Assembly: GCA_032158295.1 (NCBI GenBank) | Contig: CM063247.1 | Span: 8,250,675-8,314,674, forward strand | Reading direction: 5' to 3' | DNA: 64,000 bases | Source: Pycnopodia helianthoides | Taxonomy: Eukaryota; Echinodermata; Asteroidea; Forcipulatida; Asteriidae | Shown here: in pieces, positions 21,741-34,945 of the stretch | How the letters are laid out: each line of letters opens with the position of its first letter | Numbering within the stretch: position 1 is the stretch's first letter | The notes under the pieces: generated by a model | Seen by the model: the letters and a program-made list of their open reading frames with translations, nothing else | Database searches by the model: none | What the model was told of the DNA's origin: nothing | Made by a program: the position numbers and the translations under genes

Positions 21741-22040
21741 CTCTTGCTTTTTGCGGCGTAATATCACCGTAGTTTAGCGACATACCGTCGCACTATTGCG
21801 TGGAGTGCTATTGCGGAATACATCGCCGTTCTTTTGCGTTATGTCACCATTAGTGCGTTATATTGCTGTATCGTAATATTGCGTAATATCGCTGTATTTT
21901 ACGCAATAGAACGGCGATGTATGTAACGCAAGAGTACGGCGATATATCGCAACAAAATACGGAGATACGACCCAACGGCGAAATGAGGCAATCAAATACG
22001 GCGTTATATTAACGCAATTGTACAGCGACATACCGCCGTA
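21741..22040. repeat. Degenerate TTGCG/TACGGCG repeat with inverted symmetry
   Basis: The left half (to about 21895) is built from motifs like GTAATATCACCGTA and TATTGCGT. The right half (from about 21898) carries their reverse complements, TACGGCGATATATCGCAA-like. The whole field could form a long, imperfect hairpin. A TAATTCA triplet repeat follows at about 22078-22097. Confidence 0.7.
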
Positions 22041-22353
22041 AAAAAGAAGGGTTCTCAACGAATCCATCACCGTATAATTCATAATTCATAATTCATAGTT
22101 AACGTGCATGTCCCTTTTTGAATTACAACTTTTCATGAATACGTATGTTACCTATGATTGGCTGAATGTGCTCGATGACAATACACAATGTATCTGTATT
22201 CCAAAAAGAAATAACAAACAAACACGCAAGAGGAGGGGGTACGTCTTACAGTGGGACTGTTATAGGTCGTTCACAGGCCAGTTCTGGAGTAGTTCATCTC
22301 CTTTGGTCAACACTTTTCACCCATGCAGCTATATTACCTGTGGCTCCCATTAG

Positions 22354-22611
22354 CTGTTTGCATGCAACAGCGACCACACCCTGCCAAACCGTTTCAGGCG
22401 GACAAAGGGTATTTATCAACAGGCTGTCCGGAAAATGGGAAATATGATGGGTTCAACCAGCAGACTGGCAGCACTAACAACGACTTGTGGAAGGATTGAA
22501 AGCACAACGAGATACAACAAAATGTGCTGGTCCCCAACTGCCCACAGTCCTGTCCCCATTAACCTGGATTCTGTCCTGCCTCTGGATCCAAGTAGGTCGA
22601 GGGAGAAGAGA
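22354..22611 (+). CDS. Candidate exon, unknown protein
   Basis: A 258-base segment starts after CTCCCATTAG and ends AAGAGA/GTAAGTC, a consensus donor; it is open in phase 0 throughout (86 codons). The translation contains NSDHTLPNRFRRTKGIYQQ, then MGNMMGSTSRLAALTTTCGR and later SPVPINLDSVLPLDPSRSRE. Composition is protein-like and GC is higher than its surroundings. No family was recognised. A Met at 22435 could be a start instead. A GC-rich, partly open stretch continues to about 23090 without clear splice signals. Confidence 0.3.
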
Positions 22612-24046
22612 GTAAGTCTTGTGCAAGCCACCTTCGCTTATTATTTTCATCTATTATCCCACCCCGAAAGTCCTTTGGCGACGGGCGAGAGACGAGGTAG
22701 CGAGCGAGATCAAACGGGGAGCTGTAGACGCAGTTCTGCATGCAGGTGGTGGTTCAGGGACTCGGCAGCCTTCTATGGGTATAGACTGACTGACTGAGCA
22801 GGTTTCTTCGGGATTGTTCCACTCACTTCCCTGGCAAGACGAAGGGGCCAGAAATAGGACACGTGGTAACAGCGACAAGGTTGACGAGATCCAGGCCTAT
22901 CTGCTTGTAGTAACGACATCAGGCGCGTTTTGTGAAGCTACAAATTCAGTAGATGTTCCGCATAGCACCAGTACTTCTCCGCTCCTCAAATCTGAGGAGG
23001 AAGAAACCCCCAGACTCTCCAGAGATGGGGCTGAACACTTAACAACACGTACCGAACAGACCTTCTCACATTCAAGACGTAGTCATCATTAGGCTGCCCC
23101 CATCATCAACCCTACTCTAGCCATTTCCCCATCCTACAACAACTCACAATAACAATCAAACATGAAACGATATAAAGGAAATCTATATTCAATGTAGGGG
23201 ACTCTTTGCATTTTTGTTAACGAACAAGAAAAGTAAGAAAGATTGTAGATTCGGGCTCGTCTTATAGACCTCTGTATATTATTATGTACAATAACTATAC
23301 TGTGTTAATAATGTGAATGGTGTACAATGCTCGTCTTCGCATGTCAGCATTAATCATTTACGGGTTTGTGCATTTGCCCTTCGGTAATGCTGTCCCATTT
23401 CCACAGACAGGGTTCTTCTTGATTTGAAAAGAAATCATTGGTGTCTAACCTTGACTCATTTCTTCATGTTTTAATACAAAAGCTTAATGGGTTTTTTGAC
23501 GTAATGCTGCCGTTAAGTGATAAATTTATGACAACCTTAGTTATAAGTTGTGATGATTATTTCTCTCCGAAAGGTTCCATCATAAATGACTAATCCTTTG
23601 CTTATGTGGACCATAAACTACATAAGACGACATTGCTTTCAATCCGGACATACACAGTGCAGTCTATATTTTGAGGATATCGGTACCAGTACATCCGGGT
23701 AATTTTTTTTGTCGTAACTTAATATCTTGAATGTTGAATAAGAATGTTACAATGCATTAATCACCGTGATTTGGCTACAGCTGTCAGCTGAGAAACGGTC
23801 TATATCGATAACTCAGATCTTAGTTTGCTTTTTGGTCGCCAGGATTCCTGGCGAGTTACCTAACACAATTTTATTCCCAAACACAGATTTGTTTGTACAT
23901 TATTTATGCAATTAAAGTTGATGTTTTCAGCCCCAAAAGATACCAAATGAGCCGTATAGAAAGGTTTACGCTTTGTGTTCGTCCTTTAGAGATTGAAAGG
24001 TATAGGTATGGAATGAAAGACCCATCCAAAATTTACTTGTGATGTC
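22612..24046. other. Stretch with partly open GC-rich sequence, otherwise empty
   Basis: 22640-23090 is GC-richer, with overlapping open frames on both strands, including a + frame ending SEEEETPRLSRDGAE… before a stop at 23090. No acceptor of good quality precedes it, so it is not called. 23100-24046 is AT-rich with nothing recognised. Confidence 0.35.
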
Positions 24047-24405
24047 AAAGGCACTGGACACTATTTGTAATTATTCAAAAAAATTGTTAGCATAAAAACT
24101 TACCTATAGTAACAAGCAATGCAGAGCTGTTGATAGCATAAAACATTGTGAGAAACGGCTCCCTCTGAAGTAACGTAGTTTTTGAGAAAGAGGTAATTTC
24201 TCACTCAAATGATAAAAGACTTTTATTATGCATCTGAAAGCACACACTTTTGTGCAACGAGGGTGGTGTTTTTTCTTTCATTATTTTCTTGCAACTGCGA
24301 TGACCAATAATGAGTCCAAATTTTCACAGATTTGTTATTTTATGCATAATATTATGATGGGATACACCAAGTGAGGATACTGGTTTTTGACAATTACCAA
24401 AGGTA
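24047..24405 (+). mobile_element. MITE family B (copy 2)
   Basis: Begins AAAGGCACTGGACACTATTT and contains AAACTTACCTATAGTAACAA, AGAGCTGTTGATAG, GAGAAACGGCTCCCTCTGAA, TTTTCACAGATTTGTTATTT and TACACCAAGTGAGGATACTG. The right terminus after CAATTACCAAA is replaced by unrelated sequence, so it is truncated at that end. Confidence 0.8.
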
Positions 24406-25812
24406 ACCAACCTCATTCCAGATTGGAAGGATGTGTCTTTTCTGTCACTCCAGTTCTGATGACAACACTGAACAACAAAGTCTGGATTACAAACTGCGTT
24501 GCAGTGGTGACCCAAGTATCGTTTGGCCGTGATTACGGTGGCCACTTAAAAACTCATTTCTGGTGGCACTCTAAATGAGTTTTTTTTTTTACAACGGTGA
24601 AATGACAGCCGTCTTGACGGCCAGCCAACCCGGTGCCGAAGAGACTTGATTACTATGTCACACATAAGAGTATAGGGAGTGCATCACCATGCACGTGTCG
24701 GCGTGATAGTTTAAAATTTAACGCCGTTGGGTTTTGGCCGAATTATAGACTGTGCAAGTCTCGCGCGTATTCCAACTTCCGGGACCAAGTTGGTCCAAAC
24801 GATTATTGAGTTGTACGTGTGCGCGATTCGAATTGTTCAGATACTTTAGTTCAACGCAGTTTATGGCTGTAAACAAGTCCATCATAATTGTTGGAAAAGC
24901 AATATCAATTAACCGTAATTCATCGTTAGACCCTTGGTCGCACAAATTCGTGATTGGCAAACGGGGTTTCTAAAAAATAAACTTCCTGGTTCTAAGTTTT
25001 TTTTTTATAACTATATTTATTTTAACAAGTTATTTGTATTACATAAAAATTGAAACTGTATTCATAACATGTTGCTCTGTGTATTTTATTATCAAGAAAT
25101 GTTAAAAACAAGAAATTTGATTTAATAGAAAAGTTAGTCTTCGTTCAAGGTGTTTTCTCGTTTTCGATACGTACGAGACTCATCCAGTCTAATGTCAAAC
25201 CTCAAAGTTAACACAAATTAACGTAAAAGCCAGAAAGAAAGAAAGATTGAATAGGAAATGGTAGACACCTTTAAAACAAATCAAAATGTGCCATTTTCGC
25301 CCTGAACAATTCAACACAGACCCAAGTTGCTAATGTTGTGGCTTTAACACAGCTGTGACTTTTAATAAGCCGTCAAACTGACTAATGAGTAAGTTGTGAT
25401 TAATCTTCTTTGTGGAAAAGACATCCCCTTTGGCGAATGAGATATCAAAGCGAGCATCCCGGTTAAAGTTGCGCAGCACGAATTTTGTCGAAAGAAATTT
25501 GTTTTACAGACATTTTTTCTCTGAACGAATTTGGAAGATAATGATGCTTCAAACATACGCAAGCTTTTGCATACTATTCTATGGACAATGCACAAATTAA
25601 ATGTAACATGCACAAGTGTTTGTACATGGCCGATGGACGTGAGATAACGTCAGGATTTAGACATTAATTATTGTTTAGATTTTAATTAACTGCGGTATAG
25701 GCTACCACTTCTCACTGACAGACTCTTCCGTATACAATGCGGTACCTTAAATCAAAGCTAACAACTTTCGTGATCCTATACAAATAGCTGTTTAACATTT
25801 ATCACCTATAGC
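24406..25812. other. Intergenic stretch, nothing firm
   Basis: Short frames only. A small palindrome, CCGTCTTGACGG, sits at about 24609-24620 and recurs elsewhere in the window. Confidence 0.4.
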
Positions 25813-26202
25813 ATGGGTAATGGGTATTGGTGCACCTTACTCGTAGCTCTTCGTTTTGTTAGGACTCAGAGTTTATGGAAAATGCGGAGTGTTGAATACT
25901 ACTCGGAGAGCAAGGGTTGCATGAGCATCTTTAACCAAACCGAGTACATGGACACCCCTTCGGAGGAGGAGAGACAGCCGGCAAAGAAGAAGGAAAGAAG
26001 AAGGAAAGATAAGATCAGGGACCACTGGGAACGAATGTGGCTGCTGCCACTAAGGCACACGGAGGGAATCTGTGTTGGATTCATCGGTGAAGTGGACTGT
26101 CTTCAGCATTGGAGCGAAACAGGCCACAGAAGGAGCAGAACATATTGGGTGTGCGGACAGTCCCACGTTACCCAGTCCTCGCGTATTGTTGCAAAACCCT
26201 AG
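25813..26202 (+). CDS. Uncertain 129-codon ORF with a basic cluster
   Basis: ATG-initiated frame to a TAG at 26200-26202. Features seen: a hydrophobic, weakly signal-like start (WCTLLVALRFV, residues 6-16), an acidic stretch (PSEEERQ, 49-55) and a strong basic cluster KKKERRRKDK (58-67) that could act as a nuclear localisation signal. A WERMWLLPLRH stretch follows (72-82). A donor-like CATCG/GTGAAG falls at about 26089, so it may be a spliced first exon instead. No family was recognised and no homologue can be named. Confidence 0.25.
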   Translation: MGNGYWCTLLVALRFVRTQSLWKMRSVEYYSESKGCMSIFNQTEYMDTPSEEERQPAKKKERRRKDKIRDHWERMWLLPLRHTEGICVGFIGEVDCLQHWSETGHRRSRTYWVCGQSHVTQSSRIVAKP

Positions 26203-28400
26203 ACCCTTTTCAAGTATGGCTATCAATAATGTATGATATCGGGATTTGTCATTACAGTAAAGATTTCAAACGAAGACAAGCAGAGCTGGTACATTTTAGG
26301 ACTTGGAATTGTCCCGGTGTTGACAGATAAGAGGGTGGAAAGTGCGACGCAGCCTACAAATTATTGGAACCAGTTTTTACTATCTTGGTTACCGTAGTTC
26401 CTTTAAAGGTTAAACTGTTGGTTTTTTATTAGGTTCTACTACAAACTGGTTTAGTTTCACAATCAAAGTCACAGCATACAGGGAGCCGTAAGTTATAGTA
26501 CGGTATAAAGTGACTTTGTGTTGTCTCGTATACAGTGCAGTCAAGAGGTCAGTTTGCAAAATGCTGTGTTTTTGGACCCTGTGGCGCGAGTGTGTGATTC
26601 ATATTATTACATTAAGTGTAGGGAATACGACTATGATTATTGTGTACTTTAGGAAGTTTGTTTGAGGTGAACTGTTGTACATGATATCTGTACCACACAC
26701 CACACACTTAACCCCATTGCCCCGCTCGTATACATAATTAAGTTCCACCTGCACTGCTCTATACAGACTACGAATGTGATATCTTCAGACTGCAATGTTT
26801 ATTTACTGTACTCAGAGCCAGTGTGTGTCAGTGCAGACAGTGGGCAACGATTAAATGCAAACTTTGGTATTGGTCACAGCTTGGTGTCTGGTCTACCAGA
26901 CAGCTATAGGGTATACTAAGTTATATTCAAACAACTCTGGCCATCTGTCGACAAAGCACCTGATTGTCAATTATCGAAACAATCAGAAGTAACCACTTTA
27001 GTTGATATTGTTGGCGTAAAATGAAAACAACTGTTGATTACTTTTCTTTGTATGTGTGACGGGGGAATTCGCTTAGGGCAGATTTTGAAGGGAAGTGAGA
27101 TCGAGGGATGATATTGGCTGTTTTATTTTATTGCCTTGCTCAAATCACAACTAATATTAAAAAGAGAGAATCAAAGAAGAAAAAAACAGGATGACAACAT
27201 TGATTTGTCATAATACGAAAAATAACAAAACTGCACCGTTTGCTAGACTCTGAATCTGTATGATGTACACTGAAGATGAATATGGCCAGCTTTTCCATGT
27301 CTCACTAAAGAATAGGCCTAATATAAAAATGTTTGAAATCGATTGGAAATCGACCAAGTCTCAGTTATAAAAAATACTTGCATACATTCCTCCCCTTTTT
27401 CAATGACTACGTTTTACTTATATACTGGTCAAATATCGCGAGAGTATAGCATTCCCGACTTCTCGCACTTATGGTCAAATTGCTTTCGATTTTTGCTTCA
27501 AGTTAGCTGGATGAATCAGTATGTCGGGTCACACGACGCGTCTTTCTTTCAGGCGCCGAAATGACCCACTTTCATTCTTGAGGCACTAGTTACTGTAATA
27601 TATATAAAACAAGCCCGGAGTCAAACAGTGTGTACGGACCGTTTGAGTTGTATATAGGTAGATTATCGTGTCTTTTGGGATATCATTTATGAATTCATTC
27701 ACTAAGATGAAATTTACCCCCCTTCCCCCCTCTGTAGCCTAAGGTGTACAGTGTGCAGTTGATTTGTGTAGCATATCGATCGTATGATTGTTGGTGTCTG
27801 TGTGGTTAAACCACTCGGGGGACATACACGCTCCATCTACGTCCCGGGTGTCTCTGTGCTCGGGAGAATTCCATGGCGGGGATTTTTGTCTTTTAAAGAG
27901 GTATTAATTTGTCTCCGTTGGGACAAGAGCTTGAGTCTTTACGGTTAAAACATCGGTGGCTGTGGATTTTTTGAATTCAATTGTTTCTATTCAGCAAAGA
28001 AAAACACACTTGTTTTCTTTGAGGGAAATGGGGGAGATGTCTGCATTTTAGGGACCAATCAAATCACTTTGATCAACGGTTTTAAAGTTAATACATAAAA
28101 ATCAACAAGCATACACAAACAGGGACTGGCCTTGATAAAGTCTAGTGAGTAGGGCCTACATTACAGTGTACAGTTCACATAATAAATGAGAGTGCGTCTA
28201 TGTTATTATATGGAGCCAAAGTTAGTATTGTTGCACTGACATGCAAACTCTTCTTTTAAGCATTTCAAACTAGCATGAACTGCGAGCGATGACGAGACAT
28301 GTTTAATATTAAATGAACCGTTGACGTACCGAGCAGGAAGACATACAGTGATTTTTTGAGCATACATCAATTCGCAAAAGGAACATTTATTCAGATCATC
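26203..28400. other. Stretch without recognised features
   Basis: AT-rich with a C-run near 27718-27730. No element shared with other parts of the window and no splice-bounded frame could be supported. Confidence 0.4.
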
Positions 28401-28775
28401 TTAAAGGGCAAAGTAACCTTTGGTTTTTGGAACTGTTTGATTGTTTTAGTCCTACATAAATGTAGATATACACAATTATAAACCAACCCGTGTAAATCCC
28501 GTTTCAAAAGGTGGTGGCGTTTTTGAGATAAAATATATGGGCAGGAGCGGTTATGTCCACGCAGATAATCCGTATTTGGAATACCACAACATGAGAAACG
28601 TTTCATGCAGAAACGTTTCCCTGATTGAAATGTTTTTGAATCCGTCTCTCTTAAACAACATTCCTCAGAAGGGAATCGTTTCTCAACATGTTATACATTA
28701 TCAACAGCTGCAGTGCTTTCTTACCAAGTGATTTCTTATGGCCATTAATTACCAATGGTATACACTCCCTTTAAA
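28401..28775 (+). mobile_element. MITE family F (copy 2, uninterrupted)
   Basis: Begins TTAAAGGGCAAAGTAACCTT and ends GTATACACTCCCTTTAA. It shares TAAATGTAGATATACACAAT, GGAGCGGTTATGTCCACGCA and the inverted GAGAAACGTTTC / AGAAACGTTTC pair with 11984-12604. It shows the empty TTAA site that the nested element uses in the other copy. Confidence 0.8.
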
Positions 28776-29640
28776 ACTCAAAGATTTCACCATTAAACTT
28801 ACCTGTAATAATTTAATTAAAATGTAGTATTTATTTATCATTAACCGCAGTGGCGTGAATTAGCCATGCTGGTTAAGGTAGGTGCCCACAACCTATATAT
28901 ACGCTGTTAGTGACACTACATTAGATGACTGTGCTCCAAAATTTCCAGCTGGAGCTACAATTCGACTGATTCCATAGTAACTTAACATAATCTGAAGATT
29001 TTTTTTTTGCCAACGATGTACAAACCTCTTTAAACTGAAATAGAACATCAAAACGCCACACGTAAAGTCCAGGTATTCGTTTATGGTGAACTACTGCAAG
29101 CTGTTAATATGATTTGTGCAGCGTAAGTGAAGGAGAATTCACAAACCCTACGGGCTTTATGTCACTTCCCCTAGTATTTTAATTCAATTGTATATTCTCA
29201 CAACGTTCAAGTTAAGCATGAACAATCCGTACGCACACAGAATAATGTAACAATATTACAATCTTTACAGCTGTAATTATGAGCGCGGGAAGAGCGAGTT
29301 TTTGTTTTCATTACAATCGTCTGGCACTAAAGTACTATCAAAAGCCATGTTGTCTGACTGAATGGTGTACATAAATAGAACAGTTGGTTGAAACAAATCC
29401 ATTCCATGGGTTTAGGAAAACATTTGTTGGAGATATGAAACTCAAATCTCTCTTCAAATGATTATTACTCTTTTTTTTTAAATTTGATATAGCTGTGTTA
29501 TTTATACTTTTATTAGAGTTGTTGTATGGTTGGGTGGGGGAAATTTGCACTGAATTTTTTGTACTTGTAAACAATTTTAAACTGCATTGCGAGGCTTTGT
29601 AAATAATTGAACATGAAATATTTATTTTGAAAGGATGAGC

Positions 29641-30024
29641 TTAAAGGAACATTACAGAATTGGTTTTTTCTAACAAAACAGTTGCTGGCAGTGTAAGCAC
29701 TTTATGTAATCCACCATATACATAAACTAACAAACCTGTAGAAGTTTGAGATCGATCGGCCATCTGGGTCACGAGAAAATAGTGAAAAACCGATTACACA
29801 TTTGCATGAAATCATATAGGTTCAACAAATGAATAAAACGCTCACTGAGCGATAAACTCCAATCGGAAAATTAGTTTATTCATTTCTCATCAAATATGGC
29901 ATTTCAGACAGAAATATTTCAAGGGATGTTTTCTACTATCATCATCATTGGACCGTGTAAGTTTTATGTAAATCTGTGATCAAAAGTATATTTTACAATT
30001 ACCAATTCTGTAATGTTCCTTTAA
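29641..30024 (+). mobile_element. MITE family A (copy 2)
   Basis: Ends TTAAAGGAACATTACAGAAT and ATTCTGTAATGTTCCTTTAA are exact reverse complements over 20 bases. Interior blocks include CAGTTGCTGGCAGTGTAAGC, GTCACGAGAAAATAGTGAAA and CGCTCACTGAGCGATAAACT, a small internal palindrome around CTCACTGAG. Confidence 0.9.
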
Positions 30025-30439
30025 AACAAATTCCCACGATCTATGGCGTGAAGAGCCAGTAATTTATTCAATCGACTGTCACGTATCAGGGTGCTTGATA
30101 TACACCTTTTAATGGATTTAAGGCGATTTGTATTGTTTTCGTTTATGTAAATGATACTTCTGCATGCTGGTTAACTTTACATACAACGATCAGTTCCAGT
30201 AGACTGGTTATGTGTGGGGTACCGTTCCTTTTTAATGTGTAACTCTGAATCAAGATGGACTTTGCAGGCAAGATTGATGCTGAATTTATTTTATTGCTGA
30301 TCATCCCACATCAAGTTGAAGAGGAAATCTGTAATAAAACACTATTCCCAAAGCCATCACAGCCGAGGGCGCAATTTGCGTTAACTAAACGCATGAATGA
30401 GACACCTTTAACAACTGTATCAAAGCATCTTGCACTATA

Positions 30440-30663
30440 ACTACCACCTGCTCAGTGGGCCTTGTGGAGTATGCAGCAACGGCAGCCACATGTTGCTGTT
30501 CATTCACATCAACATCTGTACCCTCGGAGGTACCCGTTTCCCCGTTGAGTGATGAGAAGCTAGCAATTGTCTTGCCCAGTGTCACGACCGGGATTCGAAC
30601 CCCCCCCCCCACACACTCTTATGATACATTCATCAGAACCATGTTCTAGACCGCTCGGCAACA
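30440..30663 (-). mobile_element. tRNA-Leu-type SINE fragment
   Basis: The minus strand reads GTTGCCGAGCGGTCTAGA (box A region) and GGGTTCGAATCCCGGTCGTG (box B) across a C-run on the + strand (30601-30611). It continues into GACACTGGGCAAGACAATTG, a body like that of the longer SINE at 42174-42586. It appears truncated at its 3' end. Confidence 0.65.
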
Positions 30664-31857
30664 ATACGATGTTTTTTTAGCATTGAGTCCAACATGTGCT
30701 ATGATAAAAACTATAGATTAGTTCATGTAGGTTTGCTGAACTCCGCCTCGGCATGCAGAGTGCGGAGTAGAGTTTTTGAGTCATATATATATATATATGA
30801 AAACTTGCCTTTGCTTTTACCGTAAATGTGTAAGCATTTACTCGCATCTGTATGAATTACAAGTATTAAAGCAATGCTTTTACTGGAAAGCATTTGCTTA
30901 ACACTGATGGATTGACTTTATACATTTGTAGGTTTTGCGTGACTTGTCGTAGAGCATTTGCTTCATTTTTTTATGAATAAAAAAAGGAGTAAATGTTTCA
31001 GATTTGGAGCATGATATACCAGTAATTTGTTCAAGTCTGATTCATCAGCAGTCAACCTTGAAGAGGGAGAACCAAATGCCATTATGCAAAATGGCTGGTT
31101 TATGAATGTCGTTCGGCAGGAAAATATACACAGAGAAGGTGTGTCGGAAATTAAACTGTAATCAGCTGTGCTGGTAATAAGGATAGCCTATTGTAATACC
31201 AGTCCTTCATTTTGGGGAATGACAATGGGGAGTACTGACTGCGAAACAGCATTTTGAGGTTCTGCTAAGGTATATTGGTGACCCATGTTTTCAAGTTAGC
31301 GTAGGGGGAAGATGTTGGGAATCACCAGAGCATTGTGACCATCACGATTTACACCAGTGCTCTCGAACACAATAAATGATGAAAACAACATAGCTGGGTA
31401 TATAAAGTTCCCCCAAACTGCAGCTGGTAAATACAACCTGCCCAGGAAACGTAGCAGGCAAGATTCAGATTCAGATTCCATTTGAACATTTGACTGTATG
31501 CATGTGAAAATTACAAAGCCATCTCGACCACAAGAGAAGTGATGACATCAACAGGAAAGGGCACTCGGGTAACTATACGTTTTACTGTTGTCTGTACTTT
31601 CATATTGTTGTCATCCCCCCGTGGTCCAGATGGCCTGGCGATTTTAACACGAACACATGATATGCAACCAGTCCTGGCCTCAACTCATGACAGTTGGATT
31701 TGGATAAACTCTCCCGTGGCTGCGCACTTCTAGAAGTAATTAGCAGATCTCTTGGCCGATAAAGGTTATGGTATTTCTCCCTGTCGTACGACTCCATGTA
31801 CCCCCATGAGGCCCATTGCGCAGTACGCAAGAGAACAAACGATAATCGAGAGGTGTG

Positions 31858-32253
31858 CTTAAGGCAGGATTCACTTTTGGTAATTGTCAAAGACCAGTAT
31901 CCTCACTTGTTGTATCCCAACATATGCATAAATCAACAAACCCGTGAAAATTTGGGCTCAATTGGTCAGAAAAAGTTGCAAGAAAATATTGAAAGAAAAA
32001 ACACCCTTGTTGCATAGAATTGCGTGCTTTCAAAAGCCTGGGAAAGACTTCATATTGCCTGAAGCCTTTCTCAGATTCAAATATTTTACTGAGAAATTAA
32101 TTCTTTCTCAAAAATTACATTATTTCAGAGGAAGTCGTTCCTCAAAATGTTTTATACTGTCAGCATCTCTGAGGTTCTCCTTATCCAGTATGAGTTTTTA
32201 TATGGTAATGCATTTCTTGAGTATAATTACCAAAAGTATCCACTGCCTTCAAA
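31858..32253 (-). mobile_element. MITE family B (copy 3, diverged)
   Basis: Opposite orientation to the copies at 12919 and 24047. Matching blocks include TAATTGTCAAAGACCAGTAT, AACAAACCCGTGAAAATTTG, AAAAAACACCCTTGTTGCAT, ATGTTTTATACTGTCAGCA and the end CACTGCCTTCAAA. Identity is clearly lower than between the other copies, so it is older. Confidence 0.75.
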
Positions 32254-34945
32254 TATGAAAATGCTATGTTGTTCATTCCGAGTGATGTCTACTGTCAAGC
32301 ATAATTAGAGAAAATTGAGTGTTATTTTAAAATGCAATAGCGTTTTAATCATCAGTGATTAAAGAAAAACTTAAGTTTCCCGTTTGCATGGGCCCCCTCT
32401 GTTTGCCATGCAGTCTGACTTGCGCCGCACTCTAATTCAGTTACGTGTATTGTGTGTATTTGAAGAGCTCCCCTCCAATTAGAAAATGTCTTCAGAATGC
32501 CCGAACAACAATGCCTCCGAATACTTTCATTTCATTATTGCTCACTAAAATCGAGAACATTTGTCGAATTATCGGCAGAGATTTGTCACACCATCTCCCC
32601 GCGAAAGTGTTGTGCAAAGACGGCGTCTGAAGGTAACTTGATTTTGTCTCCAGCTGTAACTGATGAGACAGGTGCAGATCGACGAGTGCAACTGATTTGA
32701 AAATATCCCTACAGGTTGGCAAAGGTAAAATGCAGTGAAGTTTCCTTCCCTTTCACACATGTCCCCGTCGATAGTGAGCACGTTCTGTTCATTGCCCCGC
32801 AGGAGTGGATAAAAGTCCCTATAGGTCTAAACACTTGTTCTTGTCTTCCGGGTTAATCGATTGGTTGACATAACGTCACGGTGCAGTCATTGTTTTCTCC
32901 TTAGTTACATGTTATCACCAGGAAATTGTACAAAGCTGGCCTCGCCTCAGAATACTTGAAGATTATTGACCTTCCTATTTTTTCCCCTGATTGATGAACC
33001 TTAAATGACCCTATTTCATTGAGTTATCAGACTACTTCACTTAAACGAGGTAATAAGGGGTCATTCATTATAACCAATGTTTATAAAAAAGAAAGACTTT
33101 CCCCCTCGAAATTGAGGGTGGGTCAAAGGAATCAACTAAAAGTCTAAATTCAAGTATCAATAATAAAGGAAACAACATAAATTATCCATTGCCTCTTTTA
33201 AATCATCTTTGCTGTTCCATTGTCAACGATCAATTTTGTGTTGATAGTTCACGTCGTTCCAAAGGTTGAAAGGAAATACATTGTACAAACTTTAGTGTTC
33301 TTGGCAATTTCCACTTTTGTTTTTTGTCAACCGCCAAAGTTGCATTTATGATTGTATAATAGTTCTTAAAAACAGAGGGTGAAAGCCTGAAAAGGCATTG
33401 ATTTGAGTTGGGACAGCATTGGTGTAAAGTACCTGCTTCATTTCAGGCATCCCTTTGTCCTTCGGTATTGAAAAGTCCTGCAATGTTTTTAAAATCGAAA
33501 TTTTGGGTGTTAAAGTGGGTGGGTCAAAAATAAATCGACTTTGATTTTATTAATTTGTTTTACATTGGTTATTCGGAATGTCCCTTTTTCATACCCTGAT
33601 AAGTTTTTTTACATTATACTGAAATCGACTGTATATTTCGGTAATTATAATCGAATGAATACAGCAGACGTACAGTTGTAATTGTAAAAAATACGAGTGA
33701 CACTTCAAACTTTGATTAAATCTAACCAAACTAAAGAGGAAAAGAGAATAAATAATCAATCATTATTTTGCTAACTTTCTATGTTAGAAATGACCCAACC
33801 CCAGGTTCAACTCGTGGTCATACTTTTCTTGTGATTCCGATGACCGATTAAGATTAAATTTTCACAGGTTTGTTAGGTTTTATGTTTGGTCATTTAAAGT
33901 GCTGGCACTGGCCTTTGAGAATTACCAATGTTGTCCATATGCTTTCATTTGTGTCTTAATATGTTTACATCTTAATTGATTTTATCAAGTAGGCCTACCT
34001 TATGTTAATGCTATTTAATGTCAAAGCTGTTTCTTTATAAGAAGTAAGAGCGTAAGAGGTAAGAGTTTTCGAAATAAATGAAGACGTGACTTCACACAAA
34101 AGACGAAAGAAATAAAGAAGTAAATGAATCAACGTTCTTAATAAATCACCATTTCTTATTTCGATTGCCACTATTGAAGTGAACGTGCACTATAGATCTT
34201 GACAATATAAACCATTACTTTGACACAGGATCACCCGATTTGATGAAATGTTCATGAGTTGGTTGGAATGTGTTTTTTTTCTTCAAACTTAAGTTGGATA
34301 TGGATTTACTTTTCTTAAAAACCAATGTTGTAAAACGTTCCTTTCATTTCCCCTGTTTTAGAATTCTTTTTATGATGCAATTTGACCTAGCACACTCCAC
34401 CAACAGAAATTTTATAGGTTTCTAATAAAAAACACTTTGTCACACAGTCATACAATGATTTATGTTGATTTTGGCAGACACATAGACGCTTTGAAATCCT
34501 TGTCGATGCCTCATGACAAAATGAAAACAATTTGGTTCGTACTTCTGGCAAGAAAACTCTTCAATCTGCGAGTATTGTCTCGGCTTTAGAGGAGTTAACA
34601 AAAGTCATTTTTTACGGAAGTCTTTATACTGAAAATCCTAGAAGGTCTTGTGTCATTCCCCGTAATTTCTCGTTTTAAATTAATGGTACACAGCTTGACC
34701 CAAATTTGACTTTTTTTAAATATATGATAAAGCACAACCCATGAAGATGATGATAATGACAACAAATATCACTGCAATAAGTTCCTTTTAAAATATTAAG
34801 AAGAGTGAAACAATTTTTATATTTTAGATAAAGGGTTGTTTTTTTAGTCTGTGTTTTTTGTATCATTTTCTTTTCGATTTTATGACAATTATTTTTACGA
34901 CAATGTTGTTGTTTGTAACTTGTGGCTTAATACGACTACCCTGAG
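32254..34945. other. Stretch with one repeat fragment, otherwise empty
   Basis: 33822-33935 is a fragment of family B or a relative (CGATGACCGATTAAG, AAATTTTCACAGGTTTGTTA, GAGAATTACCAATGTTGTCC). The rest has only short frames and no recognised feature. Confidence 0.5.

Noticed and set aside
30385..30649. Open frames on both strands around 30.5 kb
   Set aside because: The segment is the body and head of a SINE fragment.
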